A stretch of DNA of 64,000 nucleotides from Pristionchus mayeri. Taxonomy: Eukaryota; Nematoda; Chromadorea; Rhabditida; Neodiplogasteridae. A program made the position numbers and the translations under genes. This document shows positions 1-11,994 of this stretch, one piece after another. The notes beneath the pieces were generated by a model that saw only the letters and a list, made by a program, of their open reading frames with translations, was not told the DNA's origin and ran no database searches. The stretch spans positions 39,325,215-39,389,214 of the forward strand of contig BTRK01000003.1 of the NCBI GenBank assembly GCA_036245805.1, in the 5' to 3' direction. Every line of letters starts with the position of its first letter. The first letter of the stretch is position 1.

Positions 1-2361
1 ACACTGAGATTGCTATTTGAAGTTCAACAACGTCATTTTTCGCTCAGAATTACTATATCCAACGTATATAATCATTTCCGATTGGTTTGGAAGCCATCTG
101 GCGAAAAATATTTTTTTCATTATTTTCAAAATGGATCGAAATTTTCGAAAAACTAAATTTCGCCAGATGGCTACCAAACCAATCGGAAATGATTATATAC
201 GTTGGATATAGTAATTCTGAGCGAAAAATAACATTGTTGAACTTCAAATAGCAATCTCAGAGTGTACGAAAATCGCAAAATTTCGAAAATTTTGGAAAAT
301 ATCGCATTTTCTCGAGTTTTCAGATCGGAGAGTGTTCAATTGAGCGGTATATGCACAAAAACGATGTGAATATGCATAAGAAATACATAATACGTAATAT
401 GAGGCGTTTACGACGATTGTTGTACTTTTGGAAATTCCAAATTTCTCTGATTTCCCAAATATCGATATTTTTTCGTCATAATTAGGTTTTCAATCGTCGG
501 AAACGCCTCATATTACGTGTTATGTATTTCATATGCATATTTACATCGTTTTTGTGCATATACCGCTCAATTGAACACTCTCATGATCTGAAAACTCGAG
601 AAAATGCGATATTTTCCAAAATTTTCGAAATTTTGCGATTTTGGTACACACTGAGATTGCTATTTGAAGTTCAACAACGTCATTTTTCGCTCAGAATTAC
701 TATATCCAACGTATATAATCATTTCCGATTGGTTTGGAAGCCATCTGGCGAAAAATATTTTTTTCATTATTTTCAAAATGGATCGAAATTTTCGAAAAAC
801 TAAATTTCGCCAGATGGCTACCAAACCAATCGGAAATGATTATATACGTTGGATATAGTAATTCTGAGCGAAAAATAACATTGTTGAACTTCAAATAGCA
901 ATCTCAGAGTGTACGAAAATCGCAAAATTTCGAAAATTTTGGAAAATATCGCATTTTCTCGAGTTTTCAGATCGGAGAGTGTTCAATTGAGCGGTATATG
1001 CACAAAAACGATGTGAATATGCATAAGAAATACATAATACGTAATATGAGGCGTTTACGACGATTGTTGTACTTTTGGAAATTCCAAATTTCTCTGATTT
1101 CCCAAATATCGATATTTTTTCGTCATAATTAGGTTTTCAATCGTCGGAAACGCCTCATATTACGTGTTATGTATTTCATATGCATATTTACATCGTTTTT
1201 GTGCATATACCGCTCAATTGAACACTCTCATGATCTGAAAACTCGAGAAAATGCGATATTTTCCAAAATTTTCGAAATTTTGCGATTTTGGTACACACTG
1301 AGATTGCTATTTGAAGTTCAACAACGTCATTTTTCGCTCAGAATTACTATATCCAACGTATATAATCATTTCCGATTGGTTTGGAAGCCATCTGGCGAAA
1401 AATATTTTTTTCATTATTTTCAAAATGGATCGAAATTTTCGAAAAACTAAATTTCGCCAGATGGCTACCAAACCAATCGGAAATGATTATATACGTTGGA
1501 TATAGTAATTCTGAGCGAAAAATAACATTGTTGAACTTCAAATAGCAATCTCAGAGTGTACGAAAATCGCAAAATTTCGAAAATTTTGGAAAATATCGCA
1601 TTTTCTCGAGTTTTCAGATCGGAGAGTGTTCAATTGAGCGGTATATGCACAAAAACGATGTGAATATGCATAAGAAATACATAATACGTAATATGAGGCG
1701 TTTACGACGATTGTTGTACTTTTGGAAATTCCAAATTTCTCTGATTTCCCAAATATCGATATTTTTTCGTCATAATTAGGTTTTCAATCGTCGGAAACGC
1801 CTCATATTACGTGTTATGTATTTCATATGCATATTTACATCGTTTTTGTGCATATACCGCTCAATTGAACACTCTCATGATCTGAAAACTCGAGAAAATG
1901 CGATATTTTCCAAAATTTTCGAAATTTTGCGATTTTGGTACACACTGAGATTGCTATTTGAAGTTCAACAACGTCATTTTTCGCTCAGAATTACTATATC
2001 CAACGTATATAATCATTTCCGATTGGTTTGGAAGCCATCTGGCGAAAAATATTTTTTTCATTATTTTCAAAATGGATCGAAATTTTCGAAAAACTAAATT
2101 TCGCCAGATGGCTACCAAACCAATCGGAAATGATTATATACGTTGGATATAGTAATTCTGAGCGAAAAATAACATTGTTGAACTTCAAATAGCAATCTCA
2201 GAGTGTACGAAAATCGCAAAATTTCGAAAATTTTGGAAAATATCGCATTTTCTCGAGTTTTCAGATCGGAGAGTGTTCAATTGAGCGGTATATGCACAAA
2301 AACGATGTGAATATGCATAAGAAATACATAATACGTAATATGAGGCGTTTACGACGATTGA
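1..2361. repeat. 647-bp satellite array of alternating inverted half-units
   Basis: About 3.65 copies of a 647-bp unit repeat with almost no differences between copies. Each unit is itself two large palindromes with axes near 132 and 456 in the first copy, so axes recur about every 323 bp and the array reads nearly the same on both strands. This is why near-identical 64-codon open frames appear on both strands in every copy; they are not genes. The loop of the second palindrome (420-491) is the main asymmetric part. The array enters from the left edge of the window and ends at about 2361, where the loop appears in the opposite orientation. Confidence 0.95.
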
Positions 2362-3144
2362 AAACCTAATTATGATGAAAAAATATCGATATTTGGGAAA
2401 TCATAGAAATTTGGAATTTCCAAAAGTGCAAATTTCAAGATTAAGACTTCAAATTGCCTGATCATGATCTCAAATTGTTTGATTCGATATATAAATAAGT
2501 TTCGATGTTCAAAAGAGACCATTCGGCATGATTTGGAGAAAGTGTGTTGGTTTTTCTCTGAGAGGTTGCTCTAGAGTCGCCATGTTATGGAAACTATAAC
2601 TTCCGAGCGCACCCCTGAATTTTTGTGAAATTTTTATATTATACGTAGTTTTTCACGTAGAATCCGAAAATAAAGTTAGTTTTTGCAAAGTGCATTATAA
2701 ACTTTTCAGGACGGCCAAAAATCTTCGAAAATCGGCGTTTTCAACACTTTATCAGCATCGTATCGCTTTCAAAGTAAGTTTTTCGTTATTTTTATCAAAA
2801 AATAGACCTAAAAAACCTATAATATCGTACTTTTCAAAAATTTGAAATTTTCGATTTTTTTTGGGCCAGGTGTGACATTTTTCGGAAAGTGCACCAGAGC
2901 CCTTCATATTGGGCCAAATATCAGCACTCGGTATGTGAACTTCACCAGCGAAATATTGAGGGGGGTTGCAAAAAAGTCATCCGTCGACCCCTCCCAAAAG
3001 GTGCGTTTTCTCGTGGAATGTCTCTTAAATCTAATTTCCCGTACTTACTGTTGATTTCTTTTTGGATTAGAGAAAGGGCAACTGTGAATCAGAAGCCGAT
3101 ATTCATTTTACTATATTAATCGATAATCCTCTCTCTCTTCTCAG
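2362..3144. other. Non-coding stretch between satellite and first visible mog-1 exon
   Basis: It starts with the flipped satellite loop (about 2361-2432) and continues as AT-rich sequence. I searched it for the conserved residues that precede the first visible PRP16 exon and found none. The open frame at 2842-3054 has no recognisable content. It is best read as the downstream part of a large mog-1 intron that contains the satellite. Confidence 0.5.
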
Positions 3145-5896
3145 GTGGATGATCTACTATCCTTCCATTTCATGGATGCTCCTCCTCAGGAGAACATGCT
3201 CAACTCGATGTTCCAGCTGTGGACTGTGAAGGCACTCGATAACATCGGTCAGTATGGGTATTAATTAGATCGTGAATAGGGTAATATTTCGTTGTTTTCT
3301 TTTAGTATTCACGCGTTTTCATCATTTGCAACTTCTTGACCAAGCTGTTCGAAAATACGTAGATTTGTAGCACGATTTGATATTATAATTCTTCTTCAGG
3401 AAATCTCACTGACATTGGTCGTAAGATGGTCGAGTTCCCTCTGGATCCTACACTATCCAAGATGGTCATCACTGCTGTGGACATGGGCTGCTCGGATGAG
3501 GTGAGTTGGGGATAGACACATTATTATGATTATTTTGAAATGAGCGTAGAAATAGGAAAATTAGTGTTTCAATGGTGGTTGAACAGTGGTGGAGTTTTCT
3601 ACCTCCGTTCATCTGAGGTCGTCGTGCATAATGCAAAGACCACAGTGTATTCATGTCTCGTAGTGTGCTTCTGGCAACGTTCTCCTGCCCTCCCGTATTT
3701 TTCTCCTATCACTGATTCCCTGATTCAGGTGCTCACAATCGTCTCTATGCTCTCAGTCCCTGCCATTTTCTTCCGACCAAAGGGAAGGGAAGACGAAGCA
3801 GATGCGAGGAAGGAAAAATTCCAGGTTCATAAACAATCTGTCCATGTTCCAGAGAGAAAGACATTATCGCCCTGTCTGTCTATATTGATTAGCTAGCTGC
3901 TGTGATGCAACTTTCGGGTGGATTGGTGTACCACGGTGAAGGTATAGTGTGGGTGGGGTATGCTTTGTCGGGGGGAAATAATAATTTGTGAATCATTCTT
4001 TCGTAATGTCTCCATAACAACGCATTGCTCATAATTCTGTAATCGGTCTACCGTAATAATTTTCCCTTCTCAGGTGCCCGAATCTGACCATCTCACACTG
4101 CTGAACGTGTACCTCCAATGGAGACAACACAAGTACTCCGCAAAGTGGTGTGCGGACAATTACGTACACGCAAAGGCAATGAAGAAGGTACGGTAGGTTG
4201 GAGTACTGTAGGTGATACGAAAAGGAATACAGAGAGGAAACTTTAAAATCAGTAACACTTGAGATTGCTCGTTTGTTAGACCAAGTTGATTTTGTGGCGC
4301 TCCAATATGGGATAACTAGCTTGATTGCTCGATAGTGCGTCGACTTTTTTGGAAATAAAAAAAATATGGCTGGCAAAATCCGAAGACAGTATTACAGTCG
4401 ACTGTAATCCATCTGCAGTATCTTCTTTTAGCTACAGTAACCTTAGTTCTGCAGTAATCCTTCTTATACAGGTCCGCGAGGTGCGTGCTCAGCTGAAGGA
4501 GATTATGGCAGAGCAGAAGATGCCCATCATCAGCTGTGGAAGCGAGTGGGACACAGTGAGACAGTGCATCTGCAGCAGTTACTTCCACAATGCAGGAAGG
4601 TCAGAGGGAGATTACGGTAGACGGTTAGGGTACGGTAGAAGAGAATTCGGTAGATGGTCAGGGTACGGTAGAGAGTTACGGTAAAAGATGTTGCGATGGA
4701 GTGGAGTATGTGAAGATTGGAATTTATAATAGGAAGATTGTGGTTGCAGTAGTTCGCCAAAGTTGGCGCAGTTGGGAATTGTGTAATTCCGAATTTGCTT
4801 TTCTGGGAACAAAATATAATTTATGTTTGCTCTCCTTCTGTGATGAACAGTGACGAGAGCTCGCGTGTTCACGCCGTCTTTGTGAGATCTACATCCACAT
4901 TTCAGACTGAAGGGAATTGGCGAATACGTGAACGTGCGCACGGGTATTCCCTGCTTCCTCCACCCGACCTCCGCCCTCTTCGGCATGGGTACGGTAGGCA
5001 CACAATAATGGAGCATCGATTCCTGACTAAATTCTGTTTTTTTCTGTATTCAACGATGTAAAGGGAGTTGATATTAAAATAGTATTTGGTCAGTTGTAGA
5101 TCGGTTCTTAGGAATACGGTAACTAAATTGATCGATCCTCGCTTTCAGGTTTCATGCCCGATTACGTCGTCTATCACGAACTGATCATGACGGCGAAGGA
5201 GTACATGCAGTGTGTGACTGCAGTTGATGCCGTCTGGCTCGCAGAACAAGGACCCATGTTCTACTCCGTCAAGGTACGGTAGGGGCGTACGGAACCAGGA
5301 TGATATGGTAGAAGGGGATGGAGCTCGATAGTTATGGATACTTTTATAGCTATTGGGGTACCGCAACCGAGCTTTCCGTTCAGGAGACGCGTGGATCCGC
5401 GATTGCAAAGCGACTGGAGAGCGTGCGGACACTCGAGCAGATGGAGAACGAGATGAAAGCAGCACAGAAGGAGATGAAAAAGTGAGTTTCTGCTGATTGG
5501 TCGTCGATTTTTCTCACACTCACTTAAACTTTCGAATTTAGTAACAACGTGGAGTTGACCTTCACTGATTATCTCTTGACTATCCATTTGTAATGAGATT
5601 AGAAAGGAGTAGATTTGTGACTACCTTGTACAAACCTTGTACCTTGTACAGAGTGAGGTTTCACAGATGTCTCATCAAAAGAGTAGTTTCTTTCAAATCT
5701 GATCTGCTTCGTAGCTCAATACAATTATAATTACATTTAAAAAAAGTTGTATGTTATCATCGCCCTATCACTTCCCTTCCACTTCCCTTCTTTCAGGAAA
5801 AAGGAGGATTCTCTGGCGGCAGAGAGGAGTGCGCCCTCTGAGAAGATCGTCGATGTCGGAAGAAGTGTGAGGAGCACGAGAAGATTCGGACTCTGA
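3145..5896 (+). CDS. Pre-mRNA-splicing DEAH-box RNA helicase PRP16/DHX38 (MOG-1 type), 3' part
   Basis: PRP16 helicases use ATP to remodel the spliceosome at the second catalytic step; the nematode orthologue is MOG-1. Nine exons join in frame: 3145-3247, 3400-3500, 3729-3824, 4074-4187, 4472-4599, 4906-4988, 5149-5273, 5384-5481 and 5797-5896, giving 315 residues. All have GT..AG borders and matching phases. The product runs through the helicase-associated (HA2) region ([19 protein letters not shown], then [10 protein letters not shown] and [11 protein letters not shown]), the OB-fold region ([42 protein letters not shown]) and a charged tail ending RRFGL, like the DHX38 end. The RecA domains and N-terminus would lie upstream of position 1 or have been lost. 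Several donors read GTACGGTAG. Family identity is very likely. Whether the gene is intact cannot be seen here. Confidence 0.9.
4610..4686 (+). repeat. Intronic tandem repeat of a GGTACGGTAG-like word
   Basis: Within the mog-1 intron after the exon ending at 4599, a word close to TACGGTAGA recurs about six times with spacers of roughly 10-18 bp. The same word forms several mog-1 donor sites (4188, 4989, 5274), so the repeat offers many decoy GT sites. Confidence 0.6.
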
Positions 5897-6365
5897 TCGG
5901 TCATCCTTGGTCTACCGCCCCAATCACCAGTCGTTGATCTACCAATCGATACCGTACCACCCATCTCCTGTTGTGATCTGCCTGATCTCTGGCCTCCCTA
6001 TTACCCTGAGAATCTAATTGATCATTCGCACTTTGAAGATCTGCATTGTTTTACATATTTATTGATTGTTTTCCGTTTGTATTGTTGTCGCAAATCGAAT
6101 GTTGTATTGAGATGAGCCAGTTTCGGTGATAAAAATATCTATTTGTGAGAACCAGTGACATGGGGGACAGAGTGGTTGCGCTCCACACCTGGTATTTTCA
6201 CAATTATTTGAATGCTCAAGTTTTGATAGTGCTGGATACATCACTTGACCACTGGGATGCGGTAGGATATAATTCAATATTTTGATTGATTCAGTGGTAG
6301 GCATAAATATGTTGTCCCTTTAAAAGTAATCTCCCAAGAAATCCAATGCTCTACATGTTTTATGA
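5897..6365. other. Intergenic sequence after mog-1
   Basis: No further coding signal follows the mog-1 stop. I did not find a clean AATAAA close to the stop. The minus-strand open frame at 6059-6304 has no recognisable motif. Confidence 0.4.
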
Positions 6366-8130
6366 GTAGGGGTAATTTTTACCGTAGAGTTCGAAAATCA
6401 ACCTTAGGAAGCTGTATCTCTGACCCCTCATTTTCTGTGGCGCGCCTCAACGCTGAGGTCGGTTTTTGTAAATCGTGAACGGCTGGTCCAAACCCCGTAT
6501 ATAGATAGTAATTCTGAAAGATCTCGACGAGATAAGCATTTTTACTGTTAGAGGTGAAACGCTACCTCATCTGGGAAAAAACTTATCGACATTTCAATTA
6601 TCAAATTGGTCGTCCTAAAAAAGTTACATGCGAGGCGTATTTTTAAGTATGTTCATTAAATTCCTCGTGTAAAGTTACCCCTAGATGCAAATTTCGGCGC
6701 AAAATAAGGGGCACCCAAGGAGTTTCCCAAATAGCGGAAAAGGGCTCAATTGTTAGGAATTTCAGGTTTTTCGTTTCTATCGTCTCCATTTTCACTATTT
6801 CGAAGCAGAGTTGACAAAAAAATAAGTTTCAAGATTGGGGAATGTGAAATATAATCGAAAAATCCGTGTTTGAATCGTTCGAAAAATATCGGTTTTCGAA
6901 TTCTCGATTTTGCTCAAATTTGGGCATCTGAAAGTGTGGATTTTCGAAAATGTGAAGGTGCTCATTCTGCATGAAGTAAAGAATACTTCCGCGTAAATAA
7001 GAATATGTATAAATAAGCTTCTGTGCGCACTTCTATTTTGTGGTGTTTGACATTGAACATTGGAAAAATGGTACTATCGACCAAAATTTAACGACTGAAA
7101 TCGACTGAAATCAAGTCAAATTGGTGATTTCACATCACAATGTAATTTATAACGTAAAAACAAAGCAGCAAAAAGGACGGATATCTTATTTCGGAAAAAA
7201 TAATGACTCAAATTCTCGATTTTCCCAATGTTTACCCACTCAAATTTCAGCGATTTCGCTATGAAAGCTATCGCAATTTATGGTGAGCTTTATGAGAGTA
7301 GTAGATTAGTAATACTAAATAAATATAAGTTCGACATCTGCTCCACTTTCAAAGATATTTTGGATCCAATTTATTCAAAAGCTAGATTTGTCATAATAAT
7401 TGATTGTGTATTTCCGTACTAATGAGCTGAATTCGCTTCTTTGTTTTTGCATTATAAATTGAAATGTGGGGTGAAATCACCGAAATTACTTGATTTCAGT
7501 CGATTTCAATTGTAAATTTTTGGTCGATTGTACCATTTTTCCAATGCTCAATGTCAAAAACCCCAAAATAGAAGTGCAAAATAGAAATCGAGAATTCGAA
7601 AACCGATATTTTTCGTACGATTCAAACACGGATTTTTCGATTATAATTCACATTCCCCAATCTTGAAACTTATTTTTTTGTCAACTCTGCTTCGAAATAG
7701 TGAAAATGGAGACGATAGAAACGAAATACCTGAAATTCCTAACAATTGAGCCCTTTTCCGCTATTTGGGAAACCCCTTGGGTGCGCCTTATTTTGCGCCG
7801 AAATTTGCATCTAGGGGTAACTTTACACGAGGAATTTAATGAACATAATTAAAAGTACGCCTCGCATGTAACTTTTTTAGGACGACCAATTTGATAATTG
7901 AAATGTCGATAGGTTTTTTTCCAGATGCGGTAGCGTTTCACCTCTAACAGTAAAAATACTTATCTCGTCGAGATCTTTCAGAATTATTATCTATATATGG
8001 GGTTTGGACCAGCCGTTCACGAATTAGAAAAACCGACCCTAACATTGAGGCGCGCCACAGAAAATGAGGGGTCAGAGATACGGCTTCCTAAGGTTGATTT
8101 TCGAACTCTACGTGAAAAGTTACCCCTAGG
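6366..8130. repeat. Long fold-back (inverted repeat) element, about 1.77 kb
   Basis: The left arm (6366 to about 7180) is the reverse complement of the right arm (about 7425-8130), both ending in AGGGGTAA/TTACCCCT. Arms are diverged by scattered substitutions. The left arm carries roughly 110 bp (about 6912-7022) that the right arm lacks. The central loop (about 7180-7425) contains a 64-codon open frame at 7228-7422 with no recognisable motif. No transposase is present, so this looks like a non-autonomous fold-back or MITE-like element lying between two genes. Confidence 0.85.
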
Positions 8131-8309
8131 GGCATCTTAAAATCATCACATTATTTTTCGCTGTACGGCCTATAGGTGAACTTTCTCGGTTCTCTCAGAT
8201 AGTCACTCTTATAACAAAATATATACTCCGAGAATATGAAGATGGTAATTTCGACCGGGGTTTTCAACTGAATGTAATACATTTTCCCGAGCTTATCCTA
8301 TTCTTTCCG

Positions 8310-11300
8310 ATGGATCCGAAACTGGAGCCTGTCGACTTCGACCAGTCGATTCCCTGTTATAATGAGGTTGGATATTTGCTGATTTTTTAGAATATTCAAT
8401 GACAATGTCGAATACAATGTCGATGACAATTACAATTGTAGCAATTTCCAACCCTGTTTCAAACCGTTCCTGTTAAAAATATTCTTTGTATAATACTCAT
8501 TGAATTTCGTCCTAGTATAAAGGTGTTGTCCAGGAGTCTGCTACCGGCACAGTGGATCTCAAGATCAAGGACGAAGAGATACTGGATGATGGGATGGTCA
8601 GTTACTGTAGTTTTGAAGAAATTTCCATTGTATTTTATTCAAAAATAATTTTTTTTTAGATGGTGCCTAAAGTAGAGCCGATCGACTACTCTGAAGAGGT
8701 TCCCGATGAAATTCAGGTAAGTATTTATTTATTTTTTTACTACGTAATCTTTAAAGTATGCCTTTTATATCTGTTTGCGAACATGTTTAGGAAATCTTTT
8801 TAACCAAAACACTTAGTCCTTTGAAAATATACTTTATATTATGGCTTCAGAACTCGAGTCTCATTCAACCGAAAGAAGAACCAATTGATGATTACGATGA
8901 ATCGGGTCCAAACGAGTTGCAGGTGGGAATTTCCTTCTTCCTCTACTGTTTACACACTTTTTAAATTGATTTCTGCCTACAGTCGGTTTAAAAATCACAT
9001 AAATTGCAAATCGCAACCGACATTCAGGCGCATCCGAGGGAGCCAAAAGAGGAGCCAGCAGACTACAACGAAACAGATTTGTTCCGGGTGATTTCCTCTT
9101 TCATATCGAATTATTATTGCGTGGCTGCAGTTTAACGCATTACAATCAATCCTACGAATAATTATTACATACAACTATCCTTTCAGCAGATTCCAATAGA
9201 ACCGAAAGAAGAGCCAGTCGACTACTCTGAGCCTGTTTCAGACGAATCTCAGGTGAAAATCAGTTTCACGTTACAATTTTGATTTTTGAATTTCAGCTGG
9301 ATTTCGATGATATTCCGGTGAAAGAAGAAGATATGATGAGTGATGAAGAGGTATGATTGTGTTTCTGTTTCACTATCCGAAAGGCGATATTTCGGTGGAG
9401 GAAAGTTCTCCAACTCTTTTTGGTAATGAAACTAGCGACCTTCGGTCGCTACGTGGTTCGCGGGGTTGTGTTTTAAGGATAATAATTGGACGCGACTGGT
9501 GAGAGCCTGCTTAAAACGTTGTAAAAGGCTCGTGAGGCCTCGGGCAATTCGAAAAAGTTGGGATGGGGCTTCGCCCCATCCCAACTTTTTCGAATCACCC
9601 TCGGCCTCACGAGCCTTTCACAACGCTTACGCTGCGGGGAGTGAGAGCAAGTTGGGCAGATGTTACAACGGCTATGTGCTATATTTCAAAAGATGGGTTT
9701 GTGAATGCGCAAATAACTACGCTACTGTGTTCTAAGGTATGCAAGTAGAAGCCTGCTTATAACGTTGTAAAAGGCTCGTGAGGCCTCGGGCAATTCGAAA
9801 AAGTTGGGATGGGGCTTCGCCCCATCCCAACTTTTTCGAATCACCCTCGGCCTCACGAGCCTTTCACAACGCTTACGCTGCGGGGAGTGAGAGCAGGTTG
9901 GGATGGTGTGGCGGGTGGTGCACGGAGTGCATTTGAGTTTTCTGCGATTTTGTAAAATGCACCATGTTGTGTGGTGTGCTGAAAGTGTTCGTCGTAAGGA
10001 TGCTAACGGTCAAGGTCCGACGCCACGGACGTGTTTGAGCCAAGTTAGAGCGATTTGAAGAAAAGAGATCAAAGATCAAGTTTCATATTTTAAAAGCGCT
10101 TGCTATGGGATTGCCAGCGGTCAAGGTCCTAACCTTCTACGATGATTTTGATGCGAATTAAAGCGATTTGAAGAAAAAGATCAAACTACAAACTACAAAG
10201 TTCAAACTTTAAAAGCGCTCGCCATGGGGATGCCAACGGTCAAGGTCCGACGTCACACGGACGTGTTTGAGCAAAGCTAGAGCGATTTGAAGAAAAAGAT
10301 CAAAGATCAAAGATCAAAGATCAAGTTTAAAATTTTGGAAGTGCTCATCGTGGGGATGCCAACGGTCAAGGTCGTAGCGCTGTAGGATGATTTTGAGCCG
10401 AGTTAGTGCGATTTGAAGAAAGAGATCAAAGATCAAAGATCAAGTGTCAAATTTTGAAAGTGTTCTTCGCGGGGATGCCAATGGTCAAGGTCCGAAGTCG
10501 CACGGATACGTTTGAGCCGAGTTAGAGTCATTTGAAGGAAAAGATCAAACTACAAACTACAAAGATCAAAGATCAAATTTTGAAAGCGCTCGTCAAGGGT
10601 TTTCATATGGTCAAGGTCTTAGGCACTTAGGATGATTTTGAGCCGAATTAGAGCGATTTGAAGAAAAAGCGTGACAGACAGACGGACAGACGGACGGACG
10701 GACAGACAGACAGACAGAAAGACAGACAGACAGACAGACGATATTTCTTTATACAGTAACCTAGTATTCTATTGAATGGCACCATGTTTGTAGGTGATAT
10801 TGATTCGCTCACTTAATAACATTTATTGTACACGTGAAATGAATACTATGCAGGTTACGGTAACTTGCCGTGCGAAAGTCGGCAAGCCTCTCTCCATTTC
10901 TTCACCAAGAAAGAGGACGAGAGTGCAGCATCTGAAGAGCACCCGAGTGAAGGATATCAAGAACAAGATGAGGTTAAATTGTTTATATTTCTAGCCAATT
11001 TAAGATCAATCGTGTGTGTAAGGGATTTTGAGTTGGTATAGATCTGAATGACTTTCAGAGAGACATTTGCACCTTTGGACCGAAATAAAAGTATGGTTTT
11101 ATTGGACCGAGAATGATTCGCAATTGTAGGATGATGTGATAGTAATGAATACAGCACCGTATATATACTGATGCCATAAATATTGACTGTCTCTTTGTTT
11201 GAGGACACCCTCCAAGACGGCGAATCCATACGTGCGCAAGCCTAAACAGCCGTATGTACTGGAGGAACTGCCGCCCAAGCGACCGCGTAGCGCCTTCTTT

Positions 11301-11812
11301 CTCTTCCTCAGTGAACGGAGAGAGGAACTCAAGGTACCTGATTTTTCTGCCCAAAATTATTTGTTTTAGTGTTTATTTTGGTAGTCACAATCCCAATGTT
11401 AGCAACAAATGAACAATTCCTAGATATTTGAGAAATGTGTGAAGCACAAAATATGCGACCCGGAAATTTGCCGGTTTGGCTATTTTGCTTTTTTCCTCAA
11501 TTTGCATAGATAGGGTAATTAATCCTGGTGTCCTTCCCTAAACATAGGGGCCAGGAATACGAAATAACTAGGACCATATCAGAAGAAGTTACATTTTGGC
11601 ATTCCCTTAAATATTGCTCCTTGCAGAAACCTGGAATGGGTATTGGCGACGTGGCGAAGGCAGCGGGAGCAGAGTGGAGAGCGATGGAGGACAAGAGTGA
11701 ATGGACGAAGAAAGAGGAAGAGGACAAGGAGAGATGGAAGAGAGAGATGGAGGAGTTCAGGAGAAGAGGACCAGAGAAGATATATGTACCACCTATTGAA
11801 TCCACCAAATGA
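8310..11812 (+). CDS. HMG-box protein with tandem acidic KEEP-motif exons
   Basis: Ten exons join in frame: 8310-8366, 8534-8596, 8660-8716, 8851-8922, 9028-9087, 9187-9252, 9297-9350, 10854-10972, 11204-11333 and 11627-11812, giving about 287 residues. Exons 2-7 are all multiples of three in phase 0. Most carry one copy of a short acidic motif: PKVEPIDYSE, PKEEPIDDYDE, PKEEPADYNE, PKEEPVDYSE, VKEEDMMSDEE. Exon 8 is basic (SSPRKRTRVQHLKSTRVK), a plausible nuclear localisation signal. Exons 9-10 hold one HMG box (PPKRPRSAFFLFLSERREEL, then KPGMGIGDVAKAAGAEWRAM), a DNA-bending domain, followed by a lysine/glutamate-rich helix with Trp where Tyr is common. The protein is probably a nuclear chromatin or transcription factor. 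The start codon is the first ATG in frame and the first exon is the least certain. Intron 7 (9351-10853) is swollen by repeats. The orthologue was not identified. Confidence 0.8.
9503..9902. repeat. Two direct copies of a long hairpin repeat in the HMG-gene intron
   Basis: A block of about 150 bp occurs at about 9505-9655 and again 246 bp later at 9751-9902. Each folds into a hairpin (9517-9625 and 9763-9871). The core is a perfect 23-bp stem with a 3-nt loop around GGGGCTTCGCCCC, and the outer arms pair imperfectly (GGCTCGTGAGGCCTCGG with CCTCGGCCTCACGAGCC). Confidence 0.9.
9985..10668. repeat. Six tandem units of about 111-126 bp in a dimeric higher-order arrangement
   Basis: The word GGTCAAGGTC marks each unit at about 10008, 10119, 10238, 10364, 10483 and 10609. 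Units 1, 3 and 5 share a CACGGACGTGTTTGAGC-like block, although unit 5 is diverged there. Units 2, 4 and 6 have a GATGATTTTGA block at the same place, so the true repeat is a dimer present three times. Each unit also contains GCGATTTGAAG or a close variant, and most contain runs of GATCAAA. Confidence 0.85.
10669..10742 (+). repeat. GACA/GACG tetranucleotide microsatellite
   Basis: Runs of GACAGACA and GACGGACG directly follow the sixth tandem unit and precede GATATTTCTTTATACAG. It appears to be the tail of the same composite repeat. Confidence 0.95.
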
Positions 11813-11994
11813 GATGAGCTATCTGTATCATTCTATTTATCCATCTAGCTTACAATGACTCGTTGTAGAATGATGCATACTTTGAATTTTTCGAAGAATT
11901 GTATATAGTTACCTGAGGGATATTGATCTCAAAAGTCTAATATGCTGCTAATTTATAATAGTCACATTTATTTTCCTGTTTGGCTTTGATCCTG

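Noticed and set aside
17..2188. Repeated 64- and 93-codon open frames on both strands
   Set aside because: They recur every 647 bp and mirror each other because the satellite is palindromic. No protein motif or splice context.
6159..6235. Possible tRNA (ACAGAGTGGTTGCGC as an A-box)
   Set aside because: No convincing B-box or acceptor-stem pairing at the expected distance.
7228..7422. 64-codon frame in the loop of the 6.4-8.1 kb fold-back
   Set aside because: AT-rich, no recognisable domain, no splice sites, and located in a non-autonomous element.
9985..10668. CRISPR-like array of repeats
   Set aside because: The DNA is eukaryotic and the whole unit repeats, without conserved repeat and unique spacer parts.
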